NCBI GenBank assembly: GCA_019918135.1
Contig: WBZZ01004539.1
Location: forward strand, 45,001-109,000
From: Paulinella micropora
Taxonomy: Eukaryota; Cercozoa; Imbricatea; Euglyphida; Paulinellidae
DNA: 64,000 nt
Direction: 5' to 3'
The position numbers and the translations under genes are program-made. The notes under the pieces are model-generated. The model saw only the letters and a program-made list of their open reading frames with translations, was not told the DNA's origin and searched no databases. Shown here piece after piece: positions 50,893 to 59,566 of the stretch; the first letter of the stretch is position 1; the number at the start of each line of letters is the position of its first letter.

Positions 50893-51237
50893 TCAATAGT
50901 TGGCCGTATGTCGTCCATGTATGAATACAAGACAAACGTCATATTCGTCAAGCATTACTTTAGATTTTTCTGTTTTTGGTAGTTGTTGGAAGTTCTCTTT
51001 TATCTTAATTAATTGTGCGTATGTGTCTGGGTTTGTTGCTGTTAGATAATTTTTGATTTGAGAAATATTTTGCATTGTTTCTTCTGTGGTTGTTCGTGCG
51101 GTTATAAGGCTGTTTAAGCACTCGTTCAATGCCTTCAAAAATTTCAATGTGTCGTGGCGGGTGTGGGTGCGGGCGGTGTGTATTACTAAACCAATTTTAG
51201 ATTTAAGGACGGCATCACATACACTGCATTTTGACAT
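50893..51237 (-). CDS. C2H2 zinc-finger protein
   Basis: The protein has 114 residues. CSVCDAVLKSKIGLVIHTARTH at the N-terminus is a classical C2H2 finger; the rest is a helical domain with a terminal VCLVFIHGRHTANY. It is probably a DNA-binding regulator or an accessory protein of element C. It starts 2 bases from the stop of the next minus-strand gene (51,239-51,463), so the two are likely co-expressed. Confidence 0.65.
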   Translation of the reverse strand: MSKCSVCDAVLKSKIGLVIHTARTHTRHDTLKFLKALNECLNSLITARTTTEETMQNISQIKNYLTATNPDTYAQLIKIKENFQQLPKTEKSKVMLDEYDVCLVFIHGRHTANY

Positions 51238-51238
51238 A

Positions 51239-51463
51239 TTATAATTCTATGATATATTTTTTCAAGCACGATTTACTGCAAAAATTATCTATCATATGAA
51301 GCAAGCCCGTATCATATATATAATAAATGTCTTCATCTACAAAAGCAAGAGCAAGCCCGCAGTTAATACAGAGGTCTGCGGTGCTATAAACGATATCACC
51401 ATATACAAAGTCTTTGATATGGATTTGTAAGTCCAACGGCAATTTAGCAACAATATCTGCCAT
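51239..51463 (-). CDS. Small F-box-like zinc protein (family member 3)
   Basis: The protein has 74 residues: KLPLDLQIHIKDFVYGDI, then LCINCGLALAF and FCSKSCLKKY. The layout is the same as members 1 and 2 (21,054 and 44,927). One member in each of elements A, B and C marks the family as a shared cargo. Confidence 0.65.
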   Translation of the reverse strand: MADIVAKLPLDLQIHIKDFVYGDIVYSTADLCINCGLALAFVDEDIYYIYDTGLLHMIDNFCSKSCLKKYIIEL

Positions 51464-51499
51464 TTATAATATAATATTTTACTTACTTAAATAAAGGCA

Positions 51500-51652
51500 A
51501 TGACACCCGGATTAAAGCCGGCGGAGATTGCTTTCATCAAGTGGCTAAGACAACAGCCCGCGGGCGTTGATATCGTGGTTGTACCACCCGAGTATGTTGA
51601 AGTAGCCGAGCGGGTCGCCGAGTTGGTCAAGGCGGGTGCCGTTGTTATCTAG
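51500..51652 (+). CDS. Small 50-residue protein
   Basis: ATG at 51,500 to TAG at 51,652. Ala/Val/Pro-rich with MTPGLKPAEIAFIKWLRQQ and VVVPPEYVEVAERVAEL, suggesting a small helix-strand-helix fold. GC content is higher than in its neighbours. It is divergent from family member 3 across an AT-rich gap. Unknown function; short length leaves doubt. Confidence 0.4.
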   Translation: MTPGLKPAEIAFIKWLRQQPAGVDIVVVPPEYVEVAERVAELVKAGAVVI

Positions 51653-52105
51653 AGCGGGGCGGGTGGTTGCTTATTTATTCTTTTTTTATTCGTCATAAAC
51701 TTCGTCATATTTTTCATCATATTTTTCTATAACATCGTCCTTGCTTAATACTAAGGCTTATTTAATTATGATTACTCTTACTATTGATTATATATAATAT
51801 AATATAACATAATATCACTAACTATTGAAATAAAGGTATAAATAATATATAAGAAGGCTTACTATTAATAATTTACAATATGACGATATGACGATGTTCC
51901 GCAACATTTCTTTTATGTCTAAAAAAATCTTTTATGAAACACATGGTCTAACTTGTTAAGGATATTACCACAACTCTCCTACTATTTTTATAAAATATAT
52001 TTTTTATATACGGAGATTTTAGTTTGCGGAAGATCGTCATATCGTCATAGTTAAAATGAAGGCCTATTTCATTGATTTGACCGCTGTTAATATATCAAAT
52101 TTTGA
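51653..52105. other. AT-rich gap with 26-bp inverted repeat, C/D boundary
   Basis: No gene is seen. TATGACGATATGACGAT-TTCCGCAA-type arms at 51,879-51,904 and 52,024-52,049 are inverted with one mismatch, enclosing 119 bp of AT-rich sequence. It may be the edge of element D, a small foldback element, or an intergenic hairpin downstream of the helicase. Confidence 0.55.
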
Positions 52106-53164
52106 TTATTCTGTCAAAATAAATCCCTTCATAGTCTTCCTAAAATCCGCTAATAATTTAAGCCGTTTGTTAAACGCCTTTTGAGTTTGACCCGCTAAAC
52201 ATCCATTATTTTTACCCCATCTAACAAAATCCTCAAATAACTCCATAGAAGAAGTTGAATAATTGCGTTTGCTTTCTTTATCCATATTCTTCCAATTGTC
52301 GGCATTGATAACCTCGCATCTAAACGACGCCCATGTCGCAACAACATCATTCTCGGTGGCATTAATGTATTTCTTAACTAAAGCCGGCTTTTCAATACCT
52401 CCATCACGGCATTGATAATATTTCACGCATCCCTCAATCATCCAACTAAATAGCACATCAATATAACGGCCTTCTTTATTATACTTATTAACGATATCAG
52501 CATCCGCTATTTCATAATTGTATTCCGCGGTATCATACCGCCCGCTATCTTTTTCTTCATTCAAAGCGGTTTTAGTAAGAAAGCGTGAATTAAATGGATT
52601 AAACACCAACCTATCTATGACGGCATTGTCTGTGCTATCAAATTTTGGTATGTGGTTCGTGTTAATCATCAATTTACACATCGGGGTTAATGTAGTAGTT
52701 TTACGGCCATAAACCTCTCGCACGCCTTCAATCGGGTCGTTGCTTGCTATCTTTTTAACCATATCACTATGTATTTTTTCGTCGTCTGTTATTTCTTGGA
52801 CACTGACACGCCTCTTGTTTTTCATCGGCATCAAATGACTTGTACGATTTCCCGCATTATCTTTCTTATGAGCCCGCACATCGCATACAACTACATTTTT
52901 ACCTATATAACCAAAGAATTCGCCTAATATGGTAGATAGCGCCGTCATTAACAATGACTTACCATTTTTACCATCGCCATGATTAATATCAATATCGCGA
53001 TTAATCCGCCCGCTAAGGTATGAGCCTAATTTAATCTGGCAGTAATCAATATACTCCTTATTTCTCATAAATATCGGTTCCACAAATTTTGCTAGACCAC
53101 GTCTATCGTCATCAGTTCTCTTATCGGCGGTTATGAATTCAACAGGACACTCCAGGCTAAACAT
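52106..53164 (-). CDS. SF3 helicase domain (left-arm copy)
   Basis: About 352 residues. INRDIDINHGDGKNGKSLLM holds Walker A (GDGKNGKS), RVSVQEITDDEKIHSD the Walker B region, TTLTPMCKLMINTNHIP the sensor strand with Asn, and VIDRLVFNPFNSRF the Arg-finger region. This is a D5/virophage-type SF3 helicase that unwinds DNA at origins. The right-arm copy starts at 63,377. In related replicons the domain is joined to an upstream TV-Pol or primase part. Confidence 0.8.
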   Translation of the reverse strand: MFSLECPVEFITADKRTDDDRRGLAKFVEPIFMRNKEYIDYCQIKLGSYLSGRINRDIDINHGDGKNGKSLLMTALSTILGEFFGYIGKNVVVCDVRAHKKDNAGNRTSHLMPMKNKRRVSVQEITDDEKIHSDMVKKIASNDPIEGVREVYGRKTTTLTPMCKLMINTNHIPKFDSTDNAVIDRLVFNPFNSRFLTKTALNEEKDSGRYDTAEYNYEIADADIVNKYNKEGRYIDVLFSWMIEGCVKYYQCRDGGIEKPALVKKYINATENDVVATWASFRCEVINADNWKNMDKESKRNYSTSSMELFEDFVRWGKNNGCLAGQTQKAFNKRLKLLADFRKTMKGFILTE

Positions 53165-53177
53165 ATCTTCCTTTGAA

Positions 53178-54831
53178 AAAGAGGCAAGAGAGATGGAAGT
53201 CGCAGAAAGTCAAGAACTGCGACTTTACGAACTGGCAACTCTATCAGCACAAGAAGCAGAACGTGCGAGACTTTTGACTATTGAGGCAGTCATTGAAAAT
53301 CCTTTATCTTACAAGCTAAATATACCTGCTTATGTGTTGGCCGAGGCAAAAATCCCAGTCCAAGCGCGCAAGACTACGGACTGGAAACTATCTGCTACAA
53401 TGATTGCGATTTTACAAAGTTGCAATTGTATCAAGCACAGCGAAAAGCACTAATTCAACAGCCCGAGACCAAGAAAGATGCTATTATGCTCACGGAAATA
53501 TGCGACCTGAATAAGTTGAAGTATATAGTTAATAATCCTGATAAATTCAAGCACCTGATAAGAGCTGAATGCTTTGAAGACAAAACATACGACCCGTTTG
53601 GACTTGCTAGAAGTTATGCGGATGCATATAATATCATTAGCAAGCAGATTGTGGTATCATACCGACAAAGAAACGGCCTTGGCCGATATTTTGCTAATAA
53701 AGGTTTAAGCCTTCAAGGTTTGGCACGCGAAATACGGCACACGATAGCCCGTGGTGATTATGTTGATATTGATATGGTTAATGCACACCCTGTCATATTT
53801 GCATTTATCTGTAGTAAGCACGGCTTGCCGACACCTGTATTGAATGCTTATGTGCGTGATAGAGACATTATCATTAGCAGTCGGGACTGGACAAAGAGAC
53901 TATTAAAAAATGAGTTCTTAGTCTGACTAATGGCGGGCGTCATGACTTCAATGAGGTCGTAGCAATACAAAAGTGAACCCTGAGACTAAGGAGTTTATTA
54001 TCAAATTCAAAGCCGAATTAACTGATATACATAAGAAATTAGCCAACTTACCTGAATATGCAGAGTTATTTGAACAACGGCGCGACATTAGAAAGAAAGC
54101 GGGCAAAGGCTACAACCATGAGGCAGGTCTTGTCAATGCTTTGATGTGCGACATGGAAAACGATATTTTAATGGTTATTTACGAGACACTAGACAAGCCC
54201 GAGAAATGTGTGTTATGCTTTGACGGGCTAATGATACCGCGTAATCATGAGGCTGATTTGGTAAAATGTGAGAAAGCAGTGGCCAATGCTTTGGGTATTA
54301 ATATTAAATTAGTTATCAAGCCGATGAACGAAGGTTTTGATAAAGCACTATTTCAAGCAATGAGTCCAAATAAAAAAGAAGATGTAGCAAAAAAGATGAT
54401 TGGTATGATATTAGATGACAATGTGAATGATAGCAACATTGCCGACTGCTTCCATATGCTTATGGGCGACGATATCATTACGGTTAACGAAGCGGGAGAC
54501 GGCTATATCTGGGATGAAACTATTGTATATGGAAGCCTTCCAGCTCAAGTGCGTTAATGTTGAAAGATGTAGTAGAAAACGTGCTTGAACATTTTAGAGA
54601 GAAACAACATAAAGCCGAGGGCGATCAAAATAAATTCTATGTATTGCAAGTTAAGAATACTATTGACATTAGAAACAGAATTCAAAGTGCTAGAGGTGCC
54701 CGCGATTGTTGGACTTTTGCCAAGGACTTTTTTCTTAATGAAAACTTTGAAAATGCACTCAATAGAAATCCTTTTGCCAATAAAGCATAAGCTCGTGATT
54801 GATTTGCGAACTCGTGCTACACGTGCGAGGA
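53178..54831 (+). CDS. TV-Pol-like polymerase region (left-arm copy)
   Basis: Same content as 61,708-63,370. Features: GRYFANKGLSLQGLAREIRH, then YVDIDMVNAHPVIFAFICSKHG (motif A of the transposon-viral polymerase, a family-A relative), and VLCFDGLMIPR (motif C). Such polymerases are fused to SF3 helicases in virophages and related replicons. In this arm the segment is oriented opposite to its flanks and is interrupted. Confidence 0.65.
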
Positions 54832-55230
54832 CTAAGCACCAGTTGTAGCCGTAGTAAGCACATAATCAGGGATTTTCAAAGAATAAGTCAAAGGTGCTTC
54901 AGTAACCGCCACCACATCGGCTACCACATCGGCCACCACATCGGCCACCACATCGGCCACCACATCGGCCACCACATCGGCCACCGGCTCGGCCTTGTCC
55001 GCAGGTTTCATTTGTTTAAGTTCTGCATCAATCAAAGCACTCATGGCTTTGGCGTCTTCAATCGCTTGCTTCTTGATTTTGTCGGCAGTGCTCATTTCTT
55101 CAACACTCTTAATCTTATATTTATCGTTACTCATATCTTTAACATATAATTCACTTAACCTTAACAGCCTTGAAGGCTCGGGCATGACAACTTTGACATT
55201 GTTGGCGCATTGAATACCAGTTTTCAACAT
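54832..55230 (-). CDS. N-terminal part of the polymerase gene, with VADVV repeats (left arm)
   Basis: The coding region reads from 55,230. The likely working start is the ATG at MSNDKYKIKS, because the promoter-like motif of element D overlaps the codons just before it. A helical segment (TADKIKKQAIEDAKAMSALI) is followed by about six tandem VADVV units (a perfect 12-bp DNA repeat) and LTYSLKIPDYVL. The same sequence opens the right-arm gene at 61,308. Confidence 0.55.
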   Translation of the reverse strand: MLKTGIQCANNVKVVMPEPSRLLRLSELYVKDMSNDKYKIKSVEEMSTADKIKKQAIEDAKAMSALIDAELKQMKPADKAEPVADVVADVVADVVADVVADVVADVVAVTEAPLTYSLKIPDYVLTTATTGA

Positions 55231-55304
55231 CGTGATATATTATAAGAAAAATAAAAAATAATAATTAAATATTTATTTTAGAAATATTTTATATATATTA
55301 TATA

Positions 55305-55727
55305 ATGGAAGAAAAAAAGAAAACAGGACGTGGTCGGCCATTAGGCTCAGCCACAGCACCAACAACAAGGCCGGAGGGTCATGCCATCAAACACGAGACA
55401 TACACGGAGTATGTGTATTATGTCCCGCGGGTTGATAGAGACGGGATAACCCGCTATCATCACACAAGGAAAATCATTTATAACATACCACAGGCAGACA
55501 TTGATAAGAAAATGAAAAAGAAGGATAAAGAAACCATCAAACATATTTCAAAAAAGGAAATCATACCCGCATTGGTTAATAATTACACTCTTGACGAGCT
55601 CAACAAGATAAAGCCATTATTGGAAAATAAAAGCATTTTGCAGTTCGTTAATACGTCAAAAAACATAATTTCGTCTTTTTTTGATACACCCGCCGGTTCA
55701 TTAGCAATTAGTCAAGGCATAATATAA
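55305..55727 (+). CDS. Unrecognised 140-residue protein (left arm)
   Basis: Identical in the right arm (61,233-60,811, minus). MEEKKKTGRGRPLGSATAP carries an AT-hook-like GRGRP motif that binds the minor groove of AT-rich DNA. It is followed by YVYYVPRVDRDGITRYHHTR and a helical C-terminal half. TATATATTATATA lies directly before the ATG. Convergent with the next gene, sharing a few bases at the ends. A DNA-binding accessory role is plausible. Confidence 0.6.
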   Translation: MEEKKKTGRGRPLGSATAPTTRPEGHAIKHETYTEYVYYVPRVDRDGITRYHHTRKIIYNIPQADIDKKMKKKDKETIKHISKKEIIPALVNNYTLDELNKIKPLLENKSILQFVNTSKNIISSFFDTPAGSLAISQGII

Positions 55728-55976
55728 GCCGTTGCATGTCTCGCTGTAATATTCGGGGTCGTCCGTCTTTTTAATAGCCATTAACACCTCGCACATGTTT
55801 TCAAAATGTGGCAATTGTGGCATTCTCATTTCAATAAGCGGCATAACCATTAATTTGTCTCTAATCCGCACACCATTGTCGCCGTGCATCAGTTTAATGT
55901 CGCATTCAACAGCCTTGAAGTTCGCCCGCGTCCATTTCTTGCGGGTTCCAATGAATTCGCAGATTAATTTAACCAC
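55701..55976 (-). CDS. Unrecognised protein of about 90 residues (left arm)
   Basis: Segment with CEFIGTRKKWTRANFKAVECD, GVRIRDKLMVMPLIEMRMP and ETCNGLYYALTNC; alpha/beta composition, several Cys. The true start is uncertain because no ATG is well placed; a short upstream frame begins at an ATG just after the promoter-like motif. An identical copy is at 60,562-60,837. Unknown function. Confidence 0.45.
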   Translation of the reverse strand: MVKLICEFIGTRKKWTRANFKAVECDIKLMHGDNGVRIRDKLMVMPLIEMRMPQLPHFENMCEVLMAIKKTDDPEYYSETCNGLYYALTNC

Positions 55977-56048
55977 GGGCCTCGGGCAGTTTGCTTTCTC
56001 GCATCAGATAGACATACGCCATCTTATATAAGGGGGTATCACATAACC

Positions 56049-56672
56049 TTAACCGCCAGGGCAAAGAAAAAAATTAAAATTGTTCGCGGGTTGGTCGCGG
56101 GTTGTGAGCTGTTGTTGCTTAATGTTGTTGCTTGTTTCCGGTTGCTTAATGTTGTTGCTTGTTTCCGGTTGCCTAACGTTGTTGCTTGTTGTTGTTGCTT
56201 GTTGCCGGTTGCTTGTTTTCTTCAAATTCAACATTTTTTGTTTATATTTAATTGATAATAACATGGCATTCTCCAACATATTCAATATAGTGCTTAAATC
56301 GTCATATTCGTTTGCCGTTTTCCTTTGTCGTTGTTTGCCTATTTTAAATGTTTTAACATCTGGCCTATATGATAATAAATGAGTATTACTAAAAGCCATC
56401 CGTTCGTAATCATAATCACCCCTACATGAATTATATAATTCTTCATCTTTCGTCGTATAACCTACATTATAATATGTTTTCTTGTTGAATTCGGACACTC
56501 TAATTTCATGCCATACTATTTCATATATTGGTGGTTTTGGTTGTTTATATACGACACATTTAACTAACTCATCACATAACATTTCTAACCCATAATTGCC
56601 GTTTATAATGTTTAAAAGTTTTTCGTCGTTAAAATATTGCGGGTTTGATAGTAATTCATCAGCTCCTATCAA
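56049..56672 (-). CDS. Unrecognised protein with Gln/Asn-rich tail
   Basis: The protein has 207 residues; the N-terminal 140 residues form a mixed domain (GLEMLCDELVKCVVYKQ, WHEIRVSEFNKKTYYNVG). The tail is built of repeated PETSNNIKQ units. The last codons run into the shared arm sequence (ANNFNFFLCPGG), so the gene spans the arm/centre junction. Function unknown. Confidence 0.5.
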   Translation of the reverse strand: MIGADELLSNPQYFNDEKLLNIINGNYGLEMLCDELVKCVVYKQPKPPIYEIVWHEIRVSEFNKKTYYNVGYTTKDEELYNSCRGDYDYERMAFSNTHLLSYRPDVKTFKIGKQRQRKTANEYDDLSTILNMLENAMLLSIKYKQKMLNLKKTSNRQQATTTSNNVRQPETSNNIKQPETSNNIKQQQLTTRDQPANNFNFFLCPGG

Positions 56673-56740
56673 TGACTTATAAAATTTTTTAATGTTGTCT
56701 TCCGTTTAGCCTTTGACATCCCCTATATATATGGCCTGTC

Positions 56741-56777
56741 TCATATCCTTAACATATAATTCACATATCTTTAACCG
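56741..56777 (-). promoter_or_regulatory. Promoter-like motif of element D
   Basis: Read on the minus strand: GTTAAAGATATGTGAATTAT then ATGTTAAGGATATGAGA. Matching copies lie at 55,131-55,164, 57,283-57,320 (minus) and 60,461-60,499, 61,376-61,409 (plus), each close upstream of a start codon, and a shorter two-way version at 58,933-58,964 lies between divergent genes. Confidence 0.6.
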
Positions 56778-56833
56778 CTTTAACATATAAGGAAAAATTA
56801 AATTGTTGTTTTGTTGTGGTTTTTTTATACGAT

Positions 56834-57265
56834 TTACATGGCTACAGGGTCTATCTCTTGACGTTTCAAATAGACGGACAAAACATCCACGTTTTTATTA
56901 GTATTATCATAAATAGTGCAACCCCAATGGAAGGATACCATTAACCGCAAAAGGTTTTTTATATTTCCTAAGCACATATGTTTTAACCTTATGGGGTTTG
57001 AGGTCGCATTTTTGCTTATTTTTTTGATTTCCTTTTTTATGAAATGTTTTAATTCGTTGATATCACGGCAATAAAATCGGTCTCCCACAGGCCACGTAAT
57101 TCCGCTTGTCGCACTCGTTACATCATACGCAAGGAATAAAGGAATATAATAATTTCGTTCAAGAGGCTCTAAATCTTCATACATTTTGCCCGCAATACAA
57201 TAATCAACAACAACATCATGGACATTAAAGCAGTGTAATTTATCGGAGAATATAATGTCAGGCAT
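56834..57265 (-). CDS. Unrecognised 143-residue protein
   Basis: The frame is uninterrupted from MPDIIFSDKLHCFNVHD. Mixed alpha/beta, with YYIPLFLAYDVTSATSG and RLKHMCLGNIKNLLRLMVSF. The ATG follows the conserved motif by about 18 bases, through TATATAGGGGATG. No family recognised. It is followed by other minus-strand genes. Confidence 0.55.
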   Translation of the reverse strand: MPDIIFSDKLHCFNVHDVVVDYCIAGKMYEDLEPLERNYYIPLFLAYDVTSATSGITWPVGDRFYCRDINELKHFIKKEIKKISKNATSNPIRLKHMCLGNIKNLLRLMVSFHWGCTIYDNTNKNVDVLSVYLKRQEIDPVAM

Positions 57266-57282
57266 CCCCTATATACACCCCG

Positions 57283-57320
57283 TCTCGTATCTTTAACATA
57301 TAATTCACATTACCTTAACC
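57283..57320 (-). promoter_or_regulatory. Promoter-like motif of element D
   Basis: Minus strand: GGTTAAGGTAATGTGAATTA then TATGTTAAAGATACGAGA, about 18 bases upstream of the ATG at 57,265, with TATATAG between. This is the clearest motif-to-gene spacing in the element. Confidence 0.6.
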
Positions 57321-57361
57321 GCCTTGATATATAAAAAAGAAAATATAAATCAATATAATAT

Positions 57362-57550
57362 ATGTCATCGTGTGTTTATTGTCGGCGCTCAAACATTCAT
57401 ATGGTCGCTGATAATGTCGGCTTCTGCTGTCTCAAATGTCTCATATCGTATCTAATAAGGACAAACCCGCCCAACATTTCACCCTCTATTACAAACGAAT
57501 TATTAGACAACATCAACCCGCACATGCTTCTGCTTCCAGTTCGTTCATAA
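57362..57550 (+). CDS. Small zinc-binding protein
   Basis: The protein has 62 residues: CVYCRRSNIHM and GFCCLKCLISYL provide four or five Cys of a treble-clef-like zinc site, as in FCS/MYM-type fingers. It is divergent from the 56,834-57,265 gene and convergent with the exonuclease gene. Confidence 0.5.
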   Translation: MSSCVYCRRSNIHMVADNVGFCCLKCLISYLIRTNPPNISPSITNELLDNINPHMLLLPVRS

Positions 57551-58060
57551 TAATATTAACCTCATTCAGAGCCCATGTTATATATTCATGATCGCGGGCA
57601 ATATAATATATGTCAATATCGCCGTTTAATACCTCACAAAATAAACACAAGTTTAACCCTGTGAGATACATATATATTTGAAGTTGTGTATGTTCCCACA
57701 ATTTCACACCATGAGTTTTATTACCTCTAATTTTAATCTCCAACAATGTTTTAAATTCATCAAAATCAACAATACATCAATTTTAACATATAATAATACT
57801 ATCAATTTTTTTAGATACTCCAACACAATTACCTCGTTATTAATTCCATTTTTGAGTTCGTCCCCGTAATGAGCCAATTTAACATAACCATTAAAATTAA
57901 TTTTATGAGCTAATGGTTCATTCGGCGGTTTCTGTTTTTTTCTTTCTCTGAAATGCTTTATCCGTGGAAATCTCCCGCTTAAACAAACTTTTTCATATAA
58001 TCTTGTTCATGCAGATTTAATAGCAAGATTTTTGAGACTTCGGCAACAAATACAACTTTC
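57513..58060 (-). CDS. YqaJ-like viral exonuclease region
   Basis: In coding order: a basic start near 58,050, GDELKNGINNEVIVLEYL (the conserved helix of YqaJ exonucleases), LLEIKIRGNKTHGVK (catalytic Glu-x-Lys of the PD-(D/E)xK core), then HTQLQIYMYLTGLNLCLFCEV and IYYIARDHEYI, the typical closing strand and helix. These exonucleases process DNA ends for recombination-dependent replication. The region is interrupted about two or three times. Confidence 0.6.
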
Positions 58061-58072
58061 ATGAGTTATATA

Positions 58073-58291
58073 TTATGTATTCATTAAACCATCGGCAAAT
58101 TCATTAATATCTGCTATGGGCTCACATATTTCAGGGTGCGCAATTTGTATGCGGTCATATTTCCATTTCACATATTTGTCAATCAGTTCATATTTGTCAA
58201 ATCTGTCTTTTAATGAAATATTTAATGATAACCCTTGGCGGTTCATAAAGTCTTTAATTCTTTCATACTTCAATAAAACATTATCATGCAA
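58073..58291 (-). CDS. Unrecognised 72-residue protein
   Basis: Helical, charged sequence (LLKYERIKDFMNRQGLSL, YVKWKYDRIQIAHPEICE). It overlaps the end of the following upstream gene by about 20 bases in another frame. No family recognised. Confidence 0.45.
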   Translation of the reverse strand: MHDNVLLKYERIKDFMNRQGLSLNISLKDRFDKYELIDKYVKWKYDRIQIAHPEICEPIADINEFADGLMNT

Positions 58292-58875
58292 TATCTCTGT
58301 CTGTCGCTTGCGATGTCATCGGTAGTCTCGCCTGTATTGCTTTCAATATCCTTAGCGGGCTCAATTGCCTTGACGGGTTCAATATCATCGCCTTCAATAT
58401 CTGCCTGTGCTAATATGTAAATTAGCAGTTTGTTGTCCCGTTTGAGTTGTTTGTTTGTTTGCTTATAATGTGCTTCTTTGTCTCTTGCTTTCATCAAAGC
58501 CTCGCTTAATATATCATTCTCTCCCTTAGTGTCGGCAATTAGTCGGTGTAAGTCCTTTGTTTTGTTGATAATTCGTTCAACTAGCTTGTCCCGCTTATAA
58601 ACAACTTTTTTGTTTTCCATGTTGTTTTTATGGGTCATTTTGAATGATATCTCCAATAACATCATTCTTAATAATAACCCGCATTTTGTCCCTTGTCGTA
58701 TCGTATCCGTTGCGGGCAGTCGTCTTGCTACTACCTCACAGCCATTGACGTCGTCATGATAAAGGTCAATGTCGTCTTCGTTAATTATGTATTTGTTATA
58801 CGCCCGCAAACGTATCTTATCATACAAAGCAGGGTCATTGTAAATACAGCCGGTTTTGCTTCCACAATCGCACAT
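58270..58875 (-). CDS. Unrecognised coiled-coil protein with Cys N-terminus
   Basis: 201 residues from the ATG at 58,875. MCDCGSKTGCIYNDPALYDK suggests a small metal site; residues 40-75 are globular. The C-terminal half is coiled coil (KDLHRLIADTKGENDILSEAL) with an acidic VKAIEPAKDIE tail. The two-way promoter-like motif lies about 60 bases upstream. Unknown function. Confidence 0.5.
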   Translation of the reverse strand: MCDCGSKTGCIYNDPALYDKIRLRAYNKYIINEDDIDLYHDDVNGCEVVARRLPATDTIRQGTKCGLLLRMMLLEISFKMTHKNNMENKKVVYKRDKLVERIINKTKDLHRLIADTKGENDILSEALMKARDKEAHYKQTNKQLKRDNKLLIYILAQADIEGDDIEPVKAIEPAKDIESNTGETTDDIASDRQRYCMIMFY

Positions 58876-58932
58876 GTTGTTGTTTCTCAATTAATTGAAA
58901 ATAACTGCTTATATACTATATAAAATATAATA

Positions 58933-58964
58933 TCACATATCTTTAAATATGTTAAGGATATGAA
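58933..58964. promoter_or_regulatory. Two-way promoter-like motif
   Basis: TCACATATCTTTAAATATGT then TAAGGATATGAA is nearly symmetrical: both strands give TTAA(A/G)GATATG. It lies between the divergent genes at 58,875 (minus) and 59,004 (plus). Confidence 0.5.
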
Positions 58965-59003
58965 ACTTTATATATAAAGCAATGGAATTGATAAAGTCTG
59001 TGT

Positions 59004-59345
59004 ATGCTAACCACAGCAAACCAGTCAGCAATTATTGGACGTAATGGCAGGCGGGTCAAATCGTGTGCGGATTGTAGAAAATCAAAACGTAATTTTGTTG
59101 ATAGAAGGCTATCAGAGCAAGCACAAGAAGGAATGAAAACATGTATTCAATGCAGGAAGATACCAAAAGATGAATTTAAAAAAGATAACAAAGAGACAAA
59201 AATGTGTGTGTCGTGTCACTCATATGTAAAATCATGGCGGGACAAAACAAACCACTATGAAAAACAAAAGGAATACAACCGCCATTATAACCGCGAATAT
59301 ATGAAATCTTACAGGCGGAAATTAAAGCATGAAACAACGGAATAA
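59004..59345 (+). CDS. Zinc-binding protein with paired CxxC units
   Basis: 113 residues. CADCRKSKRNFVDRR, CIQCRKIPKDEFKKD and CVSCHSYVKSW form a repeated CxxC-x-K-x-F pattern found in uncharacterised proteins of giant viruses and their associates. The tail is Tyr/Arg/Lys-rich (KEYNRHYNREYMKSYRRK). Possibly a nucleic-acid binding protein. Confidence 0.55.
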   Translation: MLTTANQSAIIGRNGRRVKSCADCRKSKRNFVDRRLSEQAQEGMKTCIQCRKIPKDEFKKDNKETKMCVSCHSYVKSWRDKTNHYEKQKEYNRHYNREYMKSYRRKLKHETTE

Positions 59346-59566
59346 ATATATGGTAGTTATTCAATCAATGAAGGCGATGATTTTTTTTCCCATAAGGTTC
59401 ATGACAAGGGCAATAACGGCGCAAGAATCAACAACTCAATCATATATTAAAAGATAATAAAAAAGTTTATGAAAGATAATTATATATAATGAGCGGATTT
59501 CGTAGCAGGTGAAAAATCAGAAAGCCACATTTACATTATAAAGCATGTCTCAGATGTCGAGATTAT
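59346..59566. other. Short intergenic stretch
   Basis: Contains the AT-rich upstream region of the next gene (TATATATAATGAGCGG near 59,483) and a short frame with CLRCRDYMN just before 59,567. This may be the true beginning of the following gene, whose start is therefore uncertain. Confidence 0.35.

Larger units (their letters stand above)
52541..56114. repeat. Left arm of giant inverted repeat (visible part)
   Basis: It pairs with 60,402-64,000; the inner edge is GGGTTGTGAGCTGTTG at 56,114. The outer and inner thirds mirror the right arm. The middle, roughly 53.2-54.8 kb, instead runs in the same direction as the corresponding right-arm segment. Identity is close to complete over most of the arm. 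The arm extends leftward at least to about 52,100 if the right arm continues beyond the window. Confidence 0.85.

Noticed and set aside
54799-55149. Plus-strand frame with repeated HIGHHIGH units
   Set aside because: Antisense of the VADVV repeat in the polymerase N-terminal part; the 12-bp DNA repeat makes a pattern in every frame. The mirror frame at 61,389-61,781 is rejected for the same reason.
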